A DNA stretch of 64,000 bases. Origin: Epiperipatus broadwayi. Its lineage: Eukaryota; Onychophora; Udeonychophora; Euonychophora; Peripatidae. This document shows positions 1-11,109 of this stretch, in pieces (the stretch's first letter is position 1; the number at the start of each line of letters is the position of its first letter). The notes under the pieces are model-generated. The model was not told the DNA's origin, did no database searches, and saw only the letters and a list, made by a program, of their open reading frames with translations. The stretch is taken from NCBI GenBank assembly GCA_028023455.1, contig JAQFVV010000142.1:2351740-2415739 (forward strand). Reading direction: 5' to 3'. The translations under genes were made by a program, and so were the position numbers.

Positions 1-237
1 GGGTTTGAAACAGGCATTGGTAGAAATTTAAGAGTCACTTTCAGGCATAAAGGTCACTGAACAGTCCACATTTTTGGTCTAGATGTTCCAGACCATGGCA
101 TAGTGAGCTAGATAAGCTTCCCAGAGATATGGGGAAGCAGACAATGTCCTTTACCCCACAATGATTTGCTGCACAATGCAAACTTGTGTGAAGTATATGA
201 TATCCGAATAGAGCAAAAAAAAAAAAAAAAAAAAAAA
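1..237 (+). mobile_element. Retroposed 3' end with poly(A) tail, truncated by the window edge
   Basis: This stretch is clearly less AT-rich than what follows and ends in an uninterrupted run of about 20 A at 217-237, after which composition drops to ordinary AT-rich DNA. That is the shape of the 3' end of a LINE, SINE or processed transcript inserted on the plus strand. Its 5' part lies outside the window. No open frame or recognisable domain could be read, so the source is unknown. Confidence 0.4.
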
Positions 238-1382
238 TTAGCTATTTATACATAAGCAAATATTTAAAAAATGCTGGCCATTGCCTCAAACTCAGACACT
301 TGGTTGAGATTTGAAGTTGACCTCGATTTCCATATATAGGAATGAAAAAGACCAGACAATGGTTAAACAAAATAATTAATGAACCCCTGGCACCTATAAC
401 CTTCCATGTATCTTTTAGAATAATGCAATGGTTTACAAAATTTTAAGATTGACCGATTGCATTGTTTCACTTTTAAATATCAGTTTAATTTTAGACAAAC
501 TATTAGTAATAAATTTCCAAGATACTATTCTTTGTCTCTTAAATGACAATTTTACTTTTATACAAATTACTAGCAATATTCCAAAATACTATTGTTCATC
601 TTTTAAATAACAATTTTACTTTTATACAAATTATTAATATAAAAATTACAATATATATATATTATACATTGGTTAGAAAGTTATCGAAATAAAATTACAA
701 AATTTTATGACTTTCAAATGTTAATTTTCGTGTGCAAGTTGAATGGGCAACTAAATGTTTGTGTATCCATACATCTCTCTATATATACTATTGCCTATTA
801 AATTTATATATAATTTGGGTTCAAACCAGTTCTAGTGTTTATATAATTGGCACTAGGTGAAGTGCAAATCTGCAGAACAGATTTCCAGCTTCAATATTTA
901 GATTATTAAAATAAAAATGGATTTACTTTTACTTTGAAGATAAGTCAGAAAACATACCATTACTAAATAGCATAATTTTTATTTGCAATTACCACTTTAA
1001 TTATTTAATGGTTTGCTTAATTATATCACCACCTGAAATTTATCTATTTACATATATCTATGAAAATTTTCAAATCAATATACGAATTTTTATGACAGAG
1101 ATTTGTTTAATTATGAAAAATATTTAAGCGTTATGATATTCCAATTTTTACAATCAAATTTACCATTATTGTAATATCTAGTATACTAAGATAAAAGCAG
1201 TTTCACTTTTAATTTCTAAATAAGCCATAAAAGAATTCCATCCAGAAATAGCATGATTTCTGATGGTTTTATTAAATACATTATAGATGAAGTTTATCTA
1301 TATATATACATAAAAATCCTTGTTATATTTTCAATATATTTATATATATAAATAATAATACTCAAGGCTAGTAAGATTTAAC
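238..1382. other. AT-rich DNA, nothing recognised
   Basis: There are short TA-rich runs and many stops in all frames. A short near-repeat is visible at about 487-565 and 555-630 (a phrase containing aatttccaagatactattc recurs). No gene, RNA or clear element was seen. Confidence 0.5.
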
Positions 1383-1685
1383 AATGTAAATTCATTGAAA
1401 GTAATCAATAGTTAAACAATATCAATAACAATCAACAATCTCAATTTGTTGCTAAGGTTCCACCTTTATTTATGGAATAATATATTTATATAGACACTAA
1501 AGATTGCAACTTGAGGCAAAGAGTAAAATTATTGATACAAAGAAGTTTAAATAAGCCTCACTAAACAGGCAAATGTAATCTTTATTTCACCTTTATAGCT
1601 AAAAGGAGATTGCCTTGGCGGATTGTTGATAACTATTAATTATGGTATTGGTTTAATTGTTGCCTGCTTTCAATGAATTTACATT
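1383..1685. mobile_element. Inverted-repeat element, family B (MITE-like)
   Basis: The left end aatgtaaattcattgaaag (1383) returns in reverse complement at the right end (about 1667-1685). The similarity continues inward with mismatches through an ACAATC-rich segment to a cacctttat motif on both sides, giving arms of roughly 90 bases around a 100-base centre. There is no coding capacity. The centre (1500-1549) recurs inverted at 1843-1893. A second right end of the same family lies at 2310-2537. The architecture fits a non-autonomous DNA transposon; the superfamily is not determined. Confidence 0.6.
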
Positions 1686-1842
1686 GATAAATCTATGCTT
1701 TGAGCATTCTTGGTTTTATTATTAAAGTAATACATTATTGGAGTGCAGTTTGAAAGTTATATAGTGAAAATTATACTTGACTAATTGTTAGTCTTCTTTC
1801 GGAATAGGTTATGTTAACCAGTCTAATGAGATTTATATAAAT

Positions 1843-1893
1843 TTCTTTGTATCAAAATTTTACTCTCTGTTGTCAAATTGCAATCTTCGGTCT
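1843..1893 (-). repeat. Inverted copy of the family B centre
   Basis: The sequence from ctttgtatcaaaattttact to gcaatctt is the reverse complement, with few differences, of 1500-1549. It suggests that a second family B element, later split by a family A insertion, covers roughly 1840-2537. Confidence 0.55.
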
Positions 1894-1916
1894 GTATAAA
1901 TATGTTACACAATAAT

Positions 1917-2107
1917 ATATAGGGTATATGAGCACAGACTTTCACATGACCCACCACTCTCCATACTATCTCATAACACTGATACACCTGAACACATATA
2001 TGTTGAAAAGATAAATAATCAACATATATGTGTTCAGGTATATCAGTGTTATGAGATAGTGTGGAGAGTGGTAGGTCGTGTGAAAGTCTGTGCTCATATA
2101 CCCTATA
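1917..2107. mobile_element. Near-perfect hairpin element, family A copy 1
   Basis: Two arms of about 88 bases (1917-2005 and 2020-2107) are reverse complements with only a few mismatches, joined by a 14-base loop. The outer ends read atagggtatatgagcacaga and its complement. Element copies at 37909-38110 and 47693-47951 carry a long central segment that this copy lacks. The flanks are TA-rich, compatible with TA target choice. It could form a strong cruciform or an RNA hairpin. Confidence 0.75.
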
Positions 2108-2165
2108 TGTTACATATGTAGACACGGTATATAATAAGCCTGTATGTTTCAGTTATTTATTTTTT

Positions 2166-2255
2166 CAACATATATGTGTTCAGGTGTATCAGTGTTATGA
2201 GATAGTGTGGAAAGTGGTGGGTCGTGTGAAAGGCTGTGCTCATATACCCTATATA
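2166..2255 (-). repeat. Family A single arm, tandem duplicate
   Basis: This repeats the right arm of the preceding hairpin (2020-2107). The following 45 bases, with ataataagcctgt, are repeated too (2108-2152 versus 2256-2302). The unit of about 147 bases has therefore been duplicated in tandem. Confidence 0.7.
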
Positions 2256-2309
2256 TTACATATATAAACACAGGTATATAATAAGCCTGTGTGTTTGAGT
2301 TGTTAGACA

Positions 2310-2537
2310 ATAAATAAAGGTGAATTTCCAACTTTATTGTTAAAAGAAATTGCCTTAATAACAGATTGAGATTGTTGATATTGGTATTGTTTAAGTTGTG
2401 TTTTTTTTTCATATGTCGAATGCATTGACCGGGAAGCGATCCCTGGCAGCTGCTTGGAGGGCAGCTATGCTAACCGCTAGGCCACCAACGCATGATTGGT
2501 ATTGTTTAAGTTCTGACGGCTTTCAATGAATTTACAT
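2310..2537. mobile_element. Family B right end interrupted by a mini-SINE
   Basis: The sequence follows 1583-1685: a cacctttatt-like start, aaaagaaattgcc, attgttgat, a tggtattg phrase, and the closing ctttcaatgaatttacat. It is split at 2398-2494 by the mini-SINE, which duplicated 18 bases of it. The uninterrupted relative at about 1583-1685 serves as an empty-site comparison. Confidence 0.6.
2398..2494 (-). mobile_element. tRNA-Gly(UCC)-derived mini-SINE, copy 1
   Basis: Read on the minus strand, 2491-2422 folds as a tRNA. It starts GCGTTGGTGGCC and ends TCAATGC, giving a seven-pair acceptor stem with wobbles. An A-box (TGGCCTAGCGG), an anticodon stem GCTGC/GCAGC whose loop places TCC, and a B-box-like GGGATCGCTTCC follow. 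It closely resembles animal tRNA-Gly(UCC). After the tRNA part come only ATTCGACATATG and an A-rich tail. Perfect 18-base duplications, attggtattgtttaagtt, flank it at 2380-2397 and 2495-2512. That proves retroposition, so it is not a working tRNA gene. Confidence 0.85.
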
Positions 2538-3718
2538 ATATATATACATACACTCAATTATTCCAAATTAAAATTAAAAACGACTAAACAAAATTGGAAA
2601 AACTAAAATAAAATGTTTTAACACAATCAATGATTTCCCTGCCAAAGCAGACTTCTCAAATGCAAAGGAATACAAAACACATCAACAAATATATACTTAT
2701 TAAATTAACCACAATTCGTAATTACATCCCACACATTTTTAATATTAAAAGAACTTTTAATATTGGTTGATTACTTCAGTATCATAAAATTTTAATAATA
2801 AAGATTCATTCTTATTTTTGTTTCCTTTCTTTAAAAAAAGATAACCTTAGCCCTTTTAAATATAATAATATATATAGCCCGTGTCTCTGTAATAGATATA
2901 TAATGCTGAATTAAGATTTTATTTTTAATTTTAATTTTATAAACTTTTTTCCATTAATAATAATAAAAAAATCTATTTAGCTTCAAATTATTGTCATCAT
3001 CTAACTATAAAATAATTAATGCGATTTAAATCGCAAATTAAAAGAGAATCCTTAATTTATTAGATTATTGATTCACAACATAGCACAATTTTTATTAAAC
3101 AAAATCACTTTTTATCTCTACTATTTTATTTTTTTCTATAAGTACTTTGCGCACAGACAATGAAGCTTTAAATTTAATTTTAATTATTTTTATTTATTAC
3201 AAGCTTGAGTAATCAGTGAATAACAGATGGTACTGCAATTTATTAATCGCTATCCCCAGATAGGTTGTATTTACAGTCAGAATAAAACTGAGGCTATTAA
3301 AATATATGACTACTTACCCAATGTCAGATTAATATAACTGATATAATTCGATGATTAGGTTCAAATTTTTAAGGTGTTTTTTCCTCCATTTCAGCCTATT
3401 AGATTGATAATAGTAAATGAATTAAAGATGGTTACAAGATGCATAACTGCACTGGTTCTAACATTATGTTTCAAATCTCCTTTAATAAAAGCAAAATACA
3501 AAATCTAGTCTGTAGATAAAGATTAATAAATGTGCAACTATCTACAACTGATGACTCAAAATAGAGTAATAGAAAGAGAAATATTGCTTCTATTATATTA
3601 GTAAGTTAAAAGAATCAACTAATACAATGTTGGTATATTTTTGTTAAGGCATTTTTGATAATAGCAGTGATGTTATTCCAGTAACGTGTGTATTCTGTTT
3701 TTGGGTGTAAAGCCAAAT
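2538..3718. other. AT-rich DNA, nothing recognised
   Basis: Long A/T stretches with frequent stops in all frames; no element ends, RNA genes or coding relics were seen. Confidence 0.5.
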
Positions 3719-3811
3719 CTTGAAGCTATCAAAGAGAATCCTCATTGTTTATAACTTACAAGCTTAAGAGAATAGAGTCATGTAGATCTATGACTCTTAT
3801 TTTGACTATTT
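3719..3811 (-). repeat. LINE 3'-end fragment
   Basis: This matches the core of the LINE 3' end (gaatcctcattgtttataac, ttacaagcttaagaga, and a tgactcttattttgacta end) found at 4604-4819 and 5036-5235. It keeps only about 93 bases. Confidence 0.65.
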
Positions 3812-4603
3812 CCCTTTATAAATATTGTATAAATGAGTCTATCATGATATACTATAAATCAAATTAGTTTTCACCATAATAAATGGTGCTCTAATTTTTC
3901 TTATGCTTTCAAAACATAAAATTATAGTTGTTAATTTTCCAATAATGATTTAAAATATATTATAGCTTATTTGGATGCTCTGCAAAATTTAAATCATATA
4001 TATATCAAAGATTTCAAAAAAATTTACTTTGCATTTCTTATTTAGTATTTGGATGATAATGATTATTACTATTATCTTTCAAAGAACTTTATTCAACAAA
4101 GTAAAAAAAAAATTACCTTATTTCTTTTGTTTACATAATTACTTAAAATAAAATAAAAATATTATTAGTTATTGTTAGGAATACAAGTAATACAATGTTT
4201 GAAAGCAAGCAAAAGTTCATAATCAGATGAGCTGGTTTTTACCTGAGATATTGCAATAATAGTAAATAGTACCTTTTAGTTTTTGTTTTTCATTTCAGAT
4301 TTATTAATCTTGAGTGTTGATGTTTTTCTTATAGGTTTAAAGATTACTGCAATTGAGAGCATGTGTTAATGAAAGTTTTTTGGTTTGTTATACTTTTGTC
4401 CATTTGACATATACTATACAGTTTATTTTTGAATGAGTTAAGATGCATTCTTGGGTTATTATTATATATAAATTTATATCTTATACATCATAAACTATAG
4501 AAGATAAATACACTTTTCCTGATGTCAGAAAAGTATCCTTTTTTGAATTATTCAAATAGGCTATTTATACTTTTATTTTAATTGTTGAAAAGTATGTATA
4601 TTA

Positions 4604-4819
4604 CCCTGACACCTCTCTGAGGAGTGCCAAAGCACGAAACCATGATCAGGGGTTTGGGAGGGGTTCCTGACAGAGATATTTTAAGTGCTGGCTCTGGATA
4701 AGCATTTATCATAAAGCTTGTAGAGGAATTGGCAATCCTCACTGTTTATAACTTACAAGCTTAAGAGATAGGGTCATGTGATCTATGACTTGATCTATGA
4801 CTCTTATTTTGACTATTTA
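4604..4819 (-). repeat. LINE 3' end, second copy
   Basis: About 200 bases here match 5036-5235 almost base for base, from ccctgacacctctctgagg to cttattttgacta, with a small internal duplication of the gatctatgact phrase at 4779-4800. Because 5036-5235 directly follows the LINE reading frame, this block is most simply a second 3' end in the same orientation, either a truncated copy or a local duplication. Confidence 0.7.
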
Positions 4820-5035
4820 TAGTCTCTGCCAAAAGTCTTATGCAATTTTATATTGCTAAGACTAATAAGATATGGTATGGCTGAAGATCTATCAGCCCCA
4901 TATAGCTATTTGAGTTGGATAGCCGGGTTTGAAGACATGTAGATGTCTGAAAATTTCAGATTTTCCACTCAATAGATAACTTTTAGCTAAGTGCTTAGCT
5001 TTGGGTTGGTATTTTTAGATCTAGTGTCTGAACCT

Positions 5036-5194
5036 ACCCTGACACCTCTCTGAGGAGTGCCAAAGCACAAAACCATGGTCAGGGGTTTGGGAAGGGGTTC
5101 CTGACAGAGATATTTTAAGTGCTGGTTCTGGCTAAGCATTTATCATAAAGCTTGTAGAGGAATTGGCAATCCTCACTGTTTATAACTTACAAGC
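5036..5194 (-). mobile_element. LINE 3' untranslated end
   Basis: This segment lies directly downstream of the last LINE frame on the minus strand and recurs at 3719-3811, 4604-4819 and, inverted, at 45128-45273. It contains the conserved complement of aggagtgccaaagcac and a tcctgacagagatatttt block. Recurrence of a 3' end without the coding part is usual for 5'-truncated LINE copies. Confidence 0.65.
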
Positions 5195-6960
5195 TTAAGA
5201 AATAGGGTCATGTGATCTATGACTCTTATTTTGACTACTGTTATTAAGACTTTGGCATGAAAAAAGGTGATCCTTTGTTTCAGAATATTTGTGGCAAACC
5301 ATGTATAGATGGTCTATATTTGGCAGTTTCTTTAATATTTTAGAAGTGTTGTGTGAGTAGTGAGCTGAGATTAATTTTGAATAAAAATGCCCAATTATTT
5401 GAGTTAAAGTTATCAAAATTTGACTTTATGGCAGGGTTGATATTGGTGATGTTGAGTCAGTTTTATCAACAGATTGTATAGAGTGTAAAAGTGAATGAAT
5501 TTCACAGTATTTGAATTTATTGTGAGGTGGTTTGAATACTAAATTTTTTATAGACAATAATGGAATGAGTAATGTCTTCAGATATCCTTGAATAGGAGGT
5601 GGGTTGAGCTGTTTTTTAATATGGAAATTTTTGCACATGCAGAAATTCTATTAACTTTATTGGATTTCAAATAAGAGAATTGAGAGAAACCCTAGTCTAT
5701 TTTGTGACAGTGATTTTTTGAGTTGTCTTATGGATATTAAAATTATGTTTTCCCCACAAGAGTTTCCTGGTTTGGTTAAAAAAAAGCTTTGGTGTAAAAT
5801 ATTTTTGGAGTTAGTATATGATTTTTATCATGATCAGCAAGTTAAAAGCTGATATTTCATCATAAAGTGATTAGTAGGATTTTGTTAATGAATTGACTAT
5901 AATTTCTATTTTATTTTTAAGACTATTTTGTATAAGTGATCATATTGGTGAATAATGCAGGGAAAAATGGAATCCAAAAAATGGATTAGGTGTACCTTTA
6001 AAATGTTTTGTATTCTACTATCAATATAAAGGTTCCGGGCATAGGATTTTTCCAAGTTGAATGTTAACTTATATTTATTTGTATAATCTGAAAGAATCTT
6101 TAAAAGTTTGGGAATATGTTTTTGGATGGCAAAAAGATTAAAGAAGTCCTTCATGTAAGCTATACATGAGATGTTGATAAATAAGTTCCAGATAGTTCAT
6201 TGTCTATGGTGTTAATTAGGGTGTTTATGTTGGCAATAAATAGCAAGGCACTAAAAATGATCATTGGGGAATGGGTTGGTGTGATATAATTGGGTGTGAT
6301 ATTTTCCATTTAGAGTAATGTATATTTCACAGTTTAATAATAGGTTAGCAAGTAGATATAATAAGCCTTTGGTACTTTATTTGGTTCTAAAATTTTAAGA
6401 ATATTTATTGGTATCATGTCAAAGGCTGCTTCTATGTCTAGTTGAATAACAATTGGACTGTACTTTTTGTTGTTTCTACATGTTTCTCTAGCTCTTTTGA
6501 ATGAATGTAGTCTGCTCAGTTGATGATTTTTTTTTGAAAATTGGATTGTTGATAATTTTGGTATAATATAGAGCTCTGTTTTGTCTTTGATTACTGATTT
6601 TATTATTTTGATGCCAAGAGGAGACACTGAAATTGGACATACAAAATTTGACGTTAGACATGTATTGAGCTTAAATTTATTAAGATGTACATATATAAAC
6701 CTAGAGATTTTATTCATTCCAGGGTGGCATTATTATGGCATTGATTCTATTTTTTGTATAAATTCCTTAAAAGTAAATGTAAAAAATTTGTAATCGATTG
6801 AGTGGAGAATTGTTTTTGTAGCCTGACTTTAAAGTGTGTGAATCCACACATGAAATCTCCACAAATAATATCTTATTGTATTTTAATGATGGATAGTACT
6901 CAAACTGAAGAGGGGGTTGATGTAATGCCCATCTGATATATTTTCTGATTAAGATGTGAG
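5195..6960 (-). pseudogene. Non-LTR retrotransposon (LINE) reverse transcriptase, decayed
   Basis: Read on the minus strand, pieces of one reverse transcriptase appear in order across several frames. They are a QFSKKNHQLSRLHSFKRARE stretch; the palm strand LDIEAAFDMIP (about 6409-6442); an SPMIIFSALLF relic of the usual QGxPLSP block (about 6238-6270); an AYMKD relic of the YADD catalytic box (about 6146-6160), which has lost one aspartate; a thumb-like FNLEKSYARN; and a closing CHKYSETKDHLFSC Cys/His motif (about 5252-5293). Stops and frameshifts separate them, and no endonuclease was recognised. The Cys/His tail resembles R2-like and related LINE families, but the clade is not determined. 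The element cannot be active. Confidence 0.8.
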
Positions 6961-9960
6961 GCTTGTTTTAAAAAAAACTTTGTTGCTATGTATTCTTTAA
7001 GTTGTTCTGAAATAGATTAGTATGTTTTCTTTAATGCTAAAAATCTTGAACAATCATGGATTGATAATCATGTACATGTGCCACATTTGCAGAACATTAT
7101 GATGCAACGATATATGGATAATCAAGCTAATTTAAAAACAGACAAAAACTATTCAAATTCTCATACTCATAATTGGAAAGTCTGATGATTAATACATAAT
7201 TTTTTCAATGTTCTTTTAAGGCTTTCTTAAACTATACTTTTGCCCTGAAGTAAGTTATTTAAGGCTATTTTAATCTAATAAGTTTTTTTTTTTTTCATAT
7301 ATATAATTCCTATAAGAGAAGGTAGTCTAGCTATTTCTCAGCATTTTTAGATTTTACCAATTGACAATATTTTCTTCAATTAAAAATGAAAGAAATATTA
7401 AATATTTGTCTGGTTTGATAAAGTTTAATTTTGATCAATGATCATTTTTTGCTATCAAATAATAGCTAAAGACAGATTTATAACTTATGATCAGCATTTG
7501 TATTATTAGATGGTTGTAAGAAAAATTTAAATTTGTACAACGATTTTAATGATTCCAAAGATAATGAAGACTTAAATTGTTGATGTCTGAGGTAGATTTG
7601 ACAGTGATCACATAGATACAAATGGTAAAATTACTAAATATAAAAAAAAATGTAGCAGTAAATTTACTCTTGCTAAGTTTAAGGATGCTTAGCATTGTAT
7701 GAAGATGTGAATGATTCTTAATAAATAAAGTAAGATCATAAATGTATTTTTTTCTGTAAATTCTTTTTTATTGTAGTTATCACTATAGAAAACCAGATTT
7801 TGTGATAATCAAATTTCAATAAGAATATTTTTTTAGAAATCTTCTCTTTAAATAGATCATCCAGTTAATTGTAGTGCATCTTCTCAGTTTATAATTAATT
7901 ACTTTTCTGGGATTCCATTCATCATAGTATAAGATTTAACAATAATTTCCTATTATAAAATGCATTTTATTAAATTATAAGATAATATCATTTAGACACT
8001 TTCAGGAAATATCCAATAATGTTCTAGAATTTATGTTTAAATAAGAACTTAATCTGTGATATCACTTTTCTTGTTGGATCCACTATTTTAACATACCTTC
8101 TGGATTTCAATGTGAAACAAACAGCTGCATGATTGGTTTTAAGCACTTTTATACTATTAGATTTTATTTAAATGTACTTATCTAATCTATCTCTTAAATA
8201 AAACTAATTTTTAAAAAAGTTAAAAATGCTTTTAAATAATTAAGAATTTATTTATTTATTAGTTCAAGCTTTGTTTTAATTTAGATAGGTAACTTACTAA
8301 TTATCAGTCCTGATTTTTAAATTGAGAATAAAAATTTAGCCTTCCCCCTCCAAAAGCCTTGTAAATACATATACATATATATAGAATTAATCTATTCATT
8401 TAGTGTACTGAATGTTCACTATATTAAAAAGAGGAATTTGAATTTAGGATTTTCAGCCTATATTCATCCTTCACTGCAACTCAAAAAACCAATACACATA
8501 TCCACACACATGTGAAAATGATAAATATATGTAATATATTTTGAATTAAATATTTTATGGATTGTTATTATAATAAAGAATAGAAATAAGGACATTATAT
8601 CCATGTAAACAGAGATAACTTTCGCATTTTGAGGAATCTACAAGGGTTTCATAATGACAGCTTATCCATCTAGAATGTTTTCAGTCTGATAGAAAATATT
8701 TTTAGCTTCTATTCAGGCTTACAGTCTGTCTTTTTAACAATTATACCTATCATAGACAATCCAGCTTATTATTTATTATTGATCAGTAAATCAATATATA
8801 ATTATTTTTAATTAGAGAATAAAACAGAATGAAAATTGACTCAAACTACTACCTGAAAAAAAGCAAATCTGATGAGTACACCTCTATGAGGAAAATATTT
8901 TCTTACAGTGCACTATTTAAAGGCTGTTCTAACATGTACAGATATGCCAAATAGATCAAATTTTAATATAATTTTAGAGTCTATATAAAATAAACTAAAT
9001 TAAATAATGCAAAAATTATTTTATTATGATTATCTATATATCTTATAGTATGTTTAATTTTTGTATATATATATATATTCGTTTTAACTTTTCAGAAATA
9101 TTCATTTAAAACTAATGCTAGAGAATTAAAAATATTGATTACTGTTAGCTTTATTGCAGCTAGCTTCTTCGTCACGACCTTGGATTAAAATATATTTTTA
9201 AATAAAATGTAAATGGGAGATGTTTAGAGACAGGCAATGCTTAGGCGTGCATATAGATATTGTACATTCAGAATTAACAAACAAATATTCATATTGATGA
9301 ACAGGTGTGTAACAAAATTAAAATATCAAAATTGACGTGGTGACAAATTAATGGATATTAAAAGAAAATATATTGCTATCAGACAGTTTATGCAATTCAA
9401 ATGCTTCTATGTTAAAATTTGAAAAAACTAGACTATGCAGAATAGTGATAAATTAAAAATTGATCAATATTTATATTTATCTCTTAAAAATTTCTGAGTT
9501 TAAGTGGATATTAGAAGTGCATTAAAACGAAAAAAATAAATAGATTTAAAAGCAATGCAATGATAAAATAATTTATAATTATCATTAACAGCTTAGTTCT
9601 AAAAAAGAAAAAAAAGTTATATCTGTATTCTCATATATGCAATTATAGAAGGGAAAAAAATCGGAATCAGAATTTTTAAAGTACCAACAATATCACATAT
9701 ATGCGTGTTCGTATTATAATAGTCCAACAGAAATTATTTCTACTAATTCTATACATATTTATTATAAAATAAAATAAATGAATGGAGCGTCACTCAGAAG
9801 TTTGTATAAAGTTTAAGCACTACAAGTGACAGAATTGAGTCTTGGTCTATATAACTTGAGCTTTAAAGTTCCATTGTATCATTGCCCAAAACTACTCAAT
9901 ATTAATAGATTAATTTGGTGCTTTATTATTGCTCAGAAAACCATAAGAAACTAGAATACC
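6961..9960. other. AT-rich DNA, nothing recognised
   Basis: This 3-kb stretch has dense stops, short homopolymer runs and small TA runs (for example about 9065-9079). I found no coding relic, tRNA-like fold or matching repeat elsewhere in the window. Confidence 0.45.
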
Positions 9961-9964
9961 AGAT

Positions 9965-10035
9965 ATGATAGAGTTGGAATCATTCTGTATATCTTAAACT
10001 CTAGACTCCACCACTCTACCACTATACTAAATCAT
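9965..10035 (-). mobile_element. tRNA-like sequence (SINE head or tRNA pseudogene)
   Basis: On the minus strand the ends ATGAT and ATCAT pair as a shortened acceptor. An A-box-like TAGTATAGTGGTAGAG follows, and a T-arm AGAAT/ACTCT with a seven-base loop GATTCCA sits before the 3' end. The anticodon arm does not fold convincingly, so this is a relic, not a working gene. No target duplication was identified. Confidence 0.4.
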
Positions 10036-10225
10036 ATTAGTAAAATAATGAGATAGTTCAGTACTTGGCAACTTAGAAAAAATTTGATGGACATTTCAGC
10101 TGTGATTTCTGATCACAGCTGGAGTCTTGGTTCATGATCATTGAACTCAAGATTTGGACATTTGCTACTGAAACTTAGGGTAGCCATCTACTGAAAACTT
10201 TAATGAATTACAGACACCAGATAAC

Positions 10226-10366
10226 ATAGTGCTATAATTTCCCCATCCTTTAACAAATAGTGTCAGGTAAATAAAATTATGCAAATGGATTAGCTTTGAA
10301 TACTAGTCCCTCCTTATGAAAGAAAAAGGGAAATACTGGTCTGGATATGGAAATATTATAGCACTA
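10226..10366. repeat. Small inverted-repeat element
   Basis: The phrase atagtgctataatttcc near 10227 is matched in reverse complement, with a two-base insertion, by ggaaatattatagcactat near 10347. The roughly 100 bases between are less AT-rich than the surroundings. Just upstream, cagctgtgat and atcacagctg (about 10098-10122) form a separate perfect ten-base hairpin. Confidence 0.4.
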
Positions 10367-10369
10367 TAT

Positions 10370-11109
10370 CATCTATTGTCCAATGATTACTCAAATTTAC
10401 AGTGAATGAAAAGAACTATTATTGAAATGCTGCAAATATAATTAAATGACAGAAATTTATTTGTACAACCACACAAATGCATTATCAAATACAAAAATAA
10501 AAAAATGGCTAGTTAGAATACATATGAGCATTGAGAAGAGTACAAATTTTAGAAGTTTATTTACTACACTAAAAATTACACAATTAATATTATAGATTAT
10601 AAACAAAAACATCGCTATATAAAAAAAATAAATGTCTTGTTTACATATGTTTCATTATAAGAATGACGTATCTTAAATTCTAGAAATTTCATTGGCGTCA
10701 TTCATTTACGATGTAGAAAAGTAATTTAAAGTGATCAATTAATAACTTCACACTCTTCATTTCAAACACTTCAGATTTGCCCATACATATACGGTTGGGT
10801 CGAAAATATAGGTGGATTCATTCTATATTTTCTTAAAGACTTTATCTTGGGTTTGAAAACGTGGGAGTATTCATTTATATAGTGACATCTGCAAAGCGCA
10901 TGTGTATCAGCTTATTGGCTTATTGATATTATAGATCACAAATAAATGTATATTACGCAATATAAATATCAAACAATGAATGTTTTCAGCATCGCATTAT
11001 AATTTATATTATCTTAATTGATGATGTCTGTTTCTGTCTGCTGCTTTTTTATTTAATTCCATATTTAGATATTGAGTTGTAATACAAAATTTGAATAATA
11101 ATAATAATA
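10370..11109. other. AT-rich flank of the satellite array
   Basis: No gene was seen. A phrase ctgcaaagcgcatgtg near 10890 resembles the right arm of the hairpin element at 37098-37210, so a decayed relative may be present. The stretch ends in a short (TAA)n run at 11094-11112 that borders the array. Confidence 0.4.

Noticed and set aside
1823-2412. Overlapping open frames on both strands
   Set aside because: They are created by the palindromic family A arms and their tandem copy, which read open on both strands.
2422-2491. Functional tRNA-Gly gene
   Set aside because: Target duplications and an A-tail show it was retroposed, the T-stem is imperfect, and sister copies are clearly degenerate.
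3547-3575. CTGATGACTC...GAG, hammerhead-like
   Set aside because: A three-base stem is followed by TAAT, not GAAA.
8868-8910. CTGATGAG followed by GAAAA, hammerhead-like
   Set aside because: The bases between cannot form stem II next to both boxes; only an offset cctc/gagg pair exists, and there is no second copy to support it.
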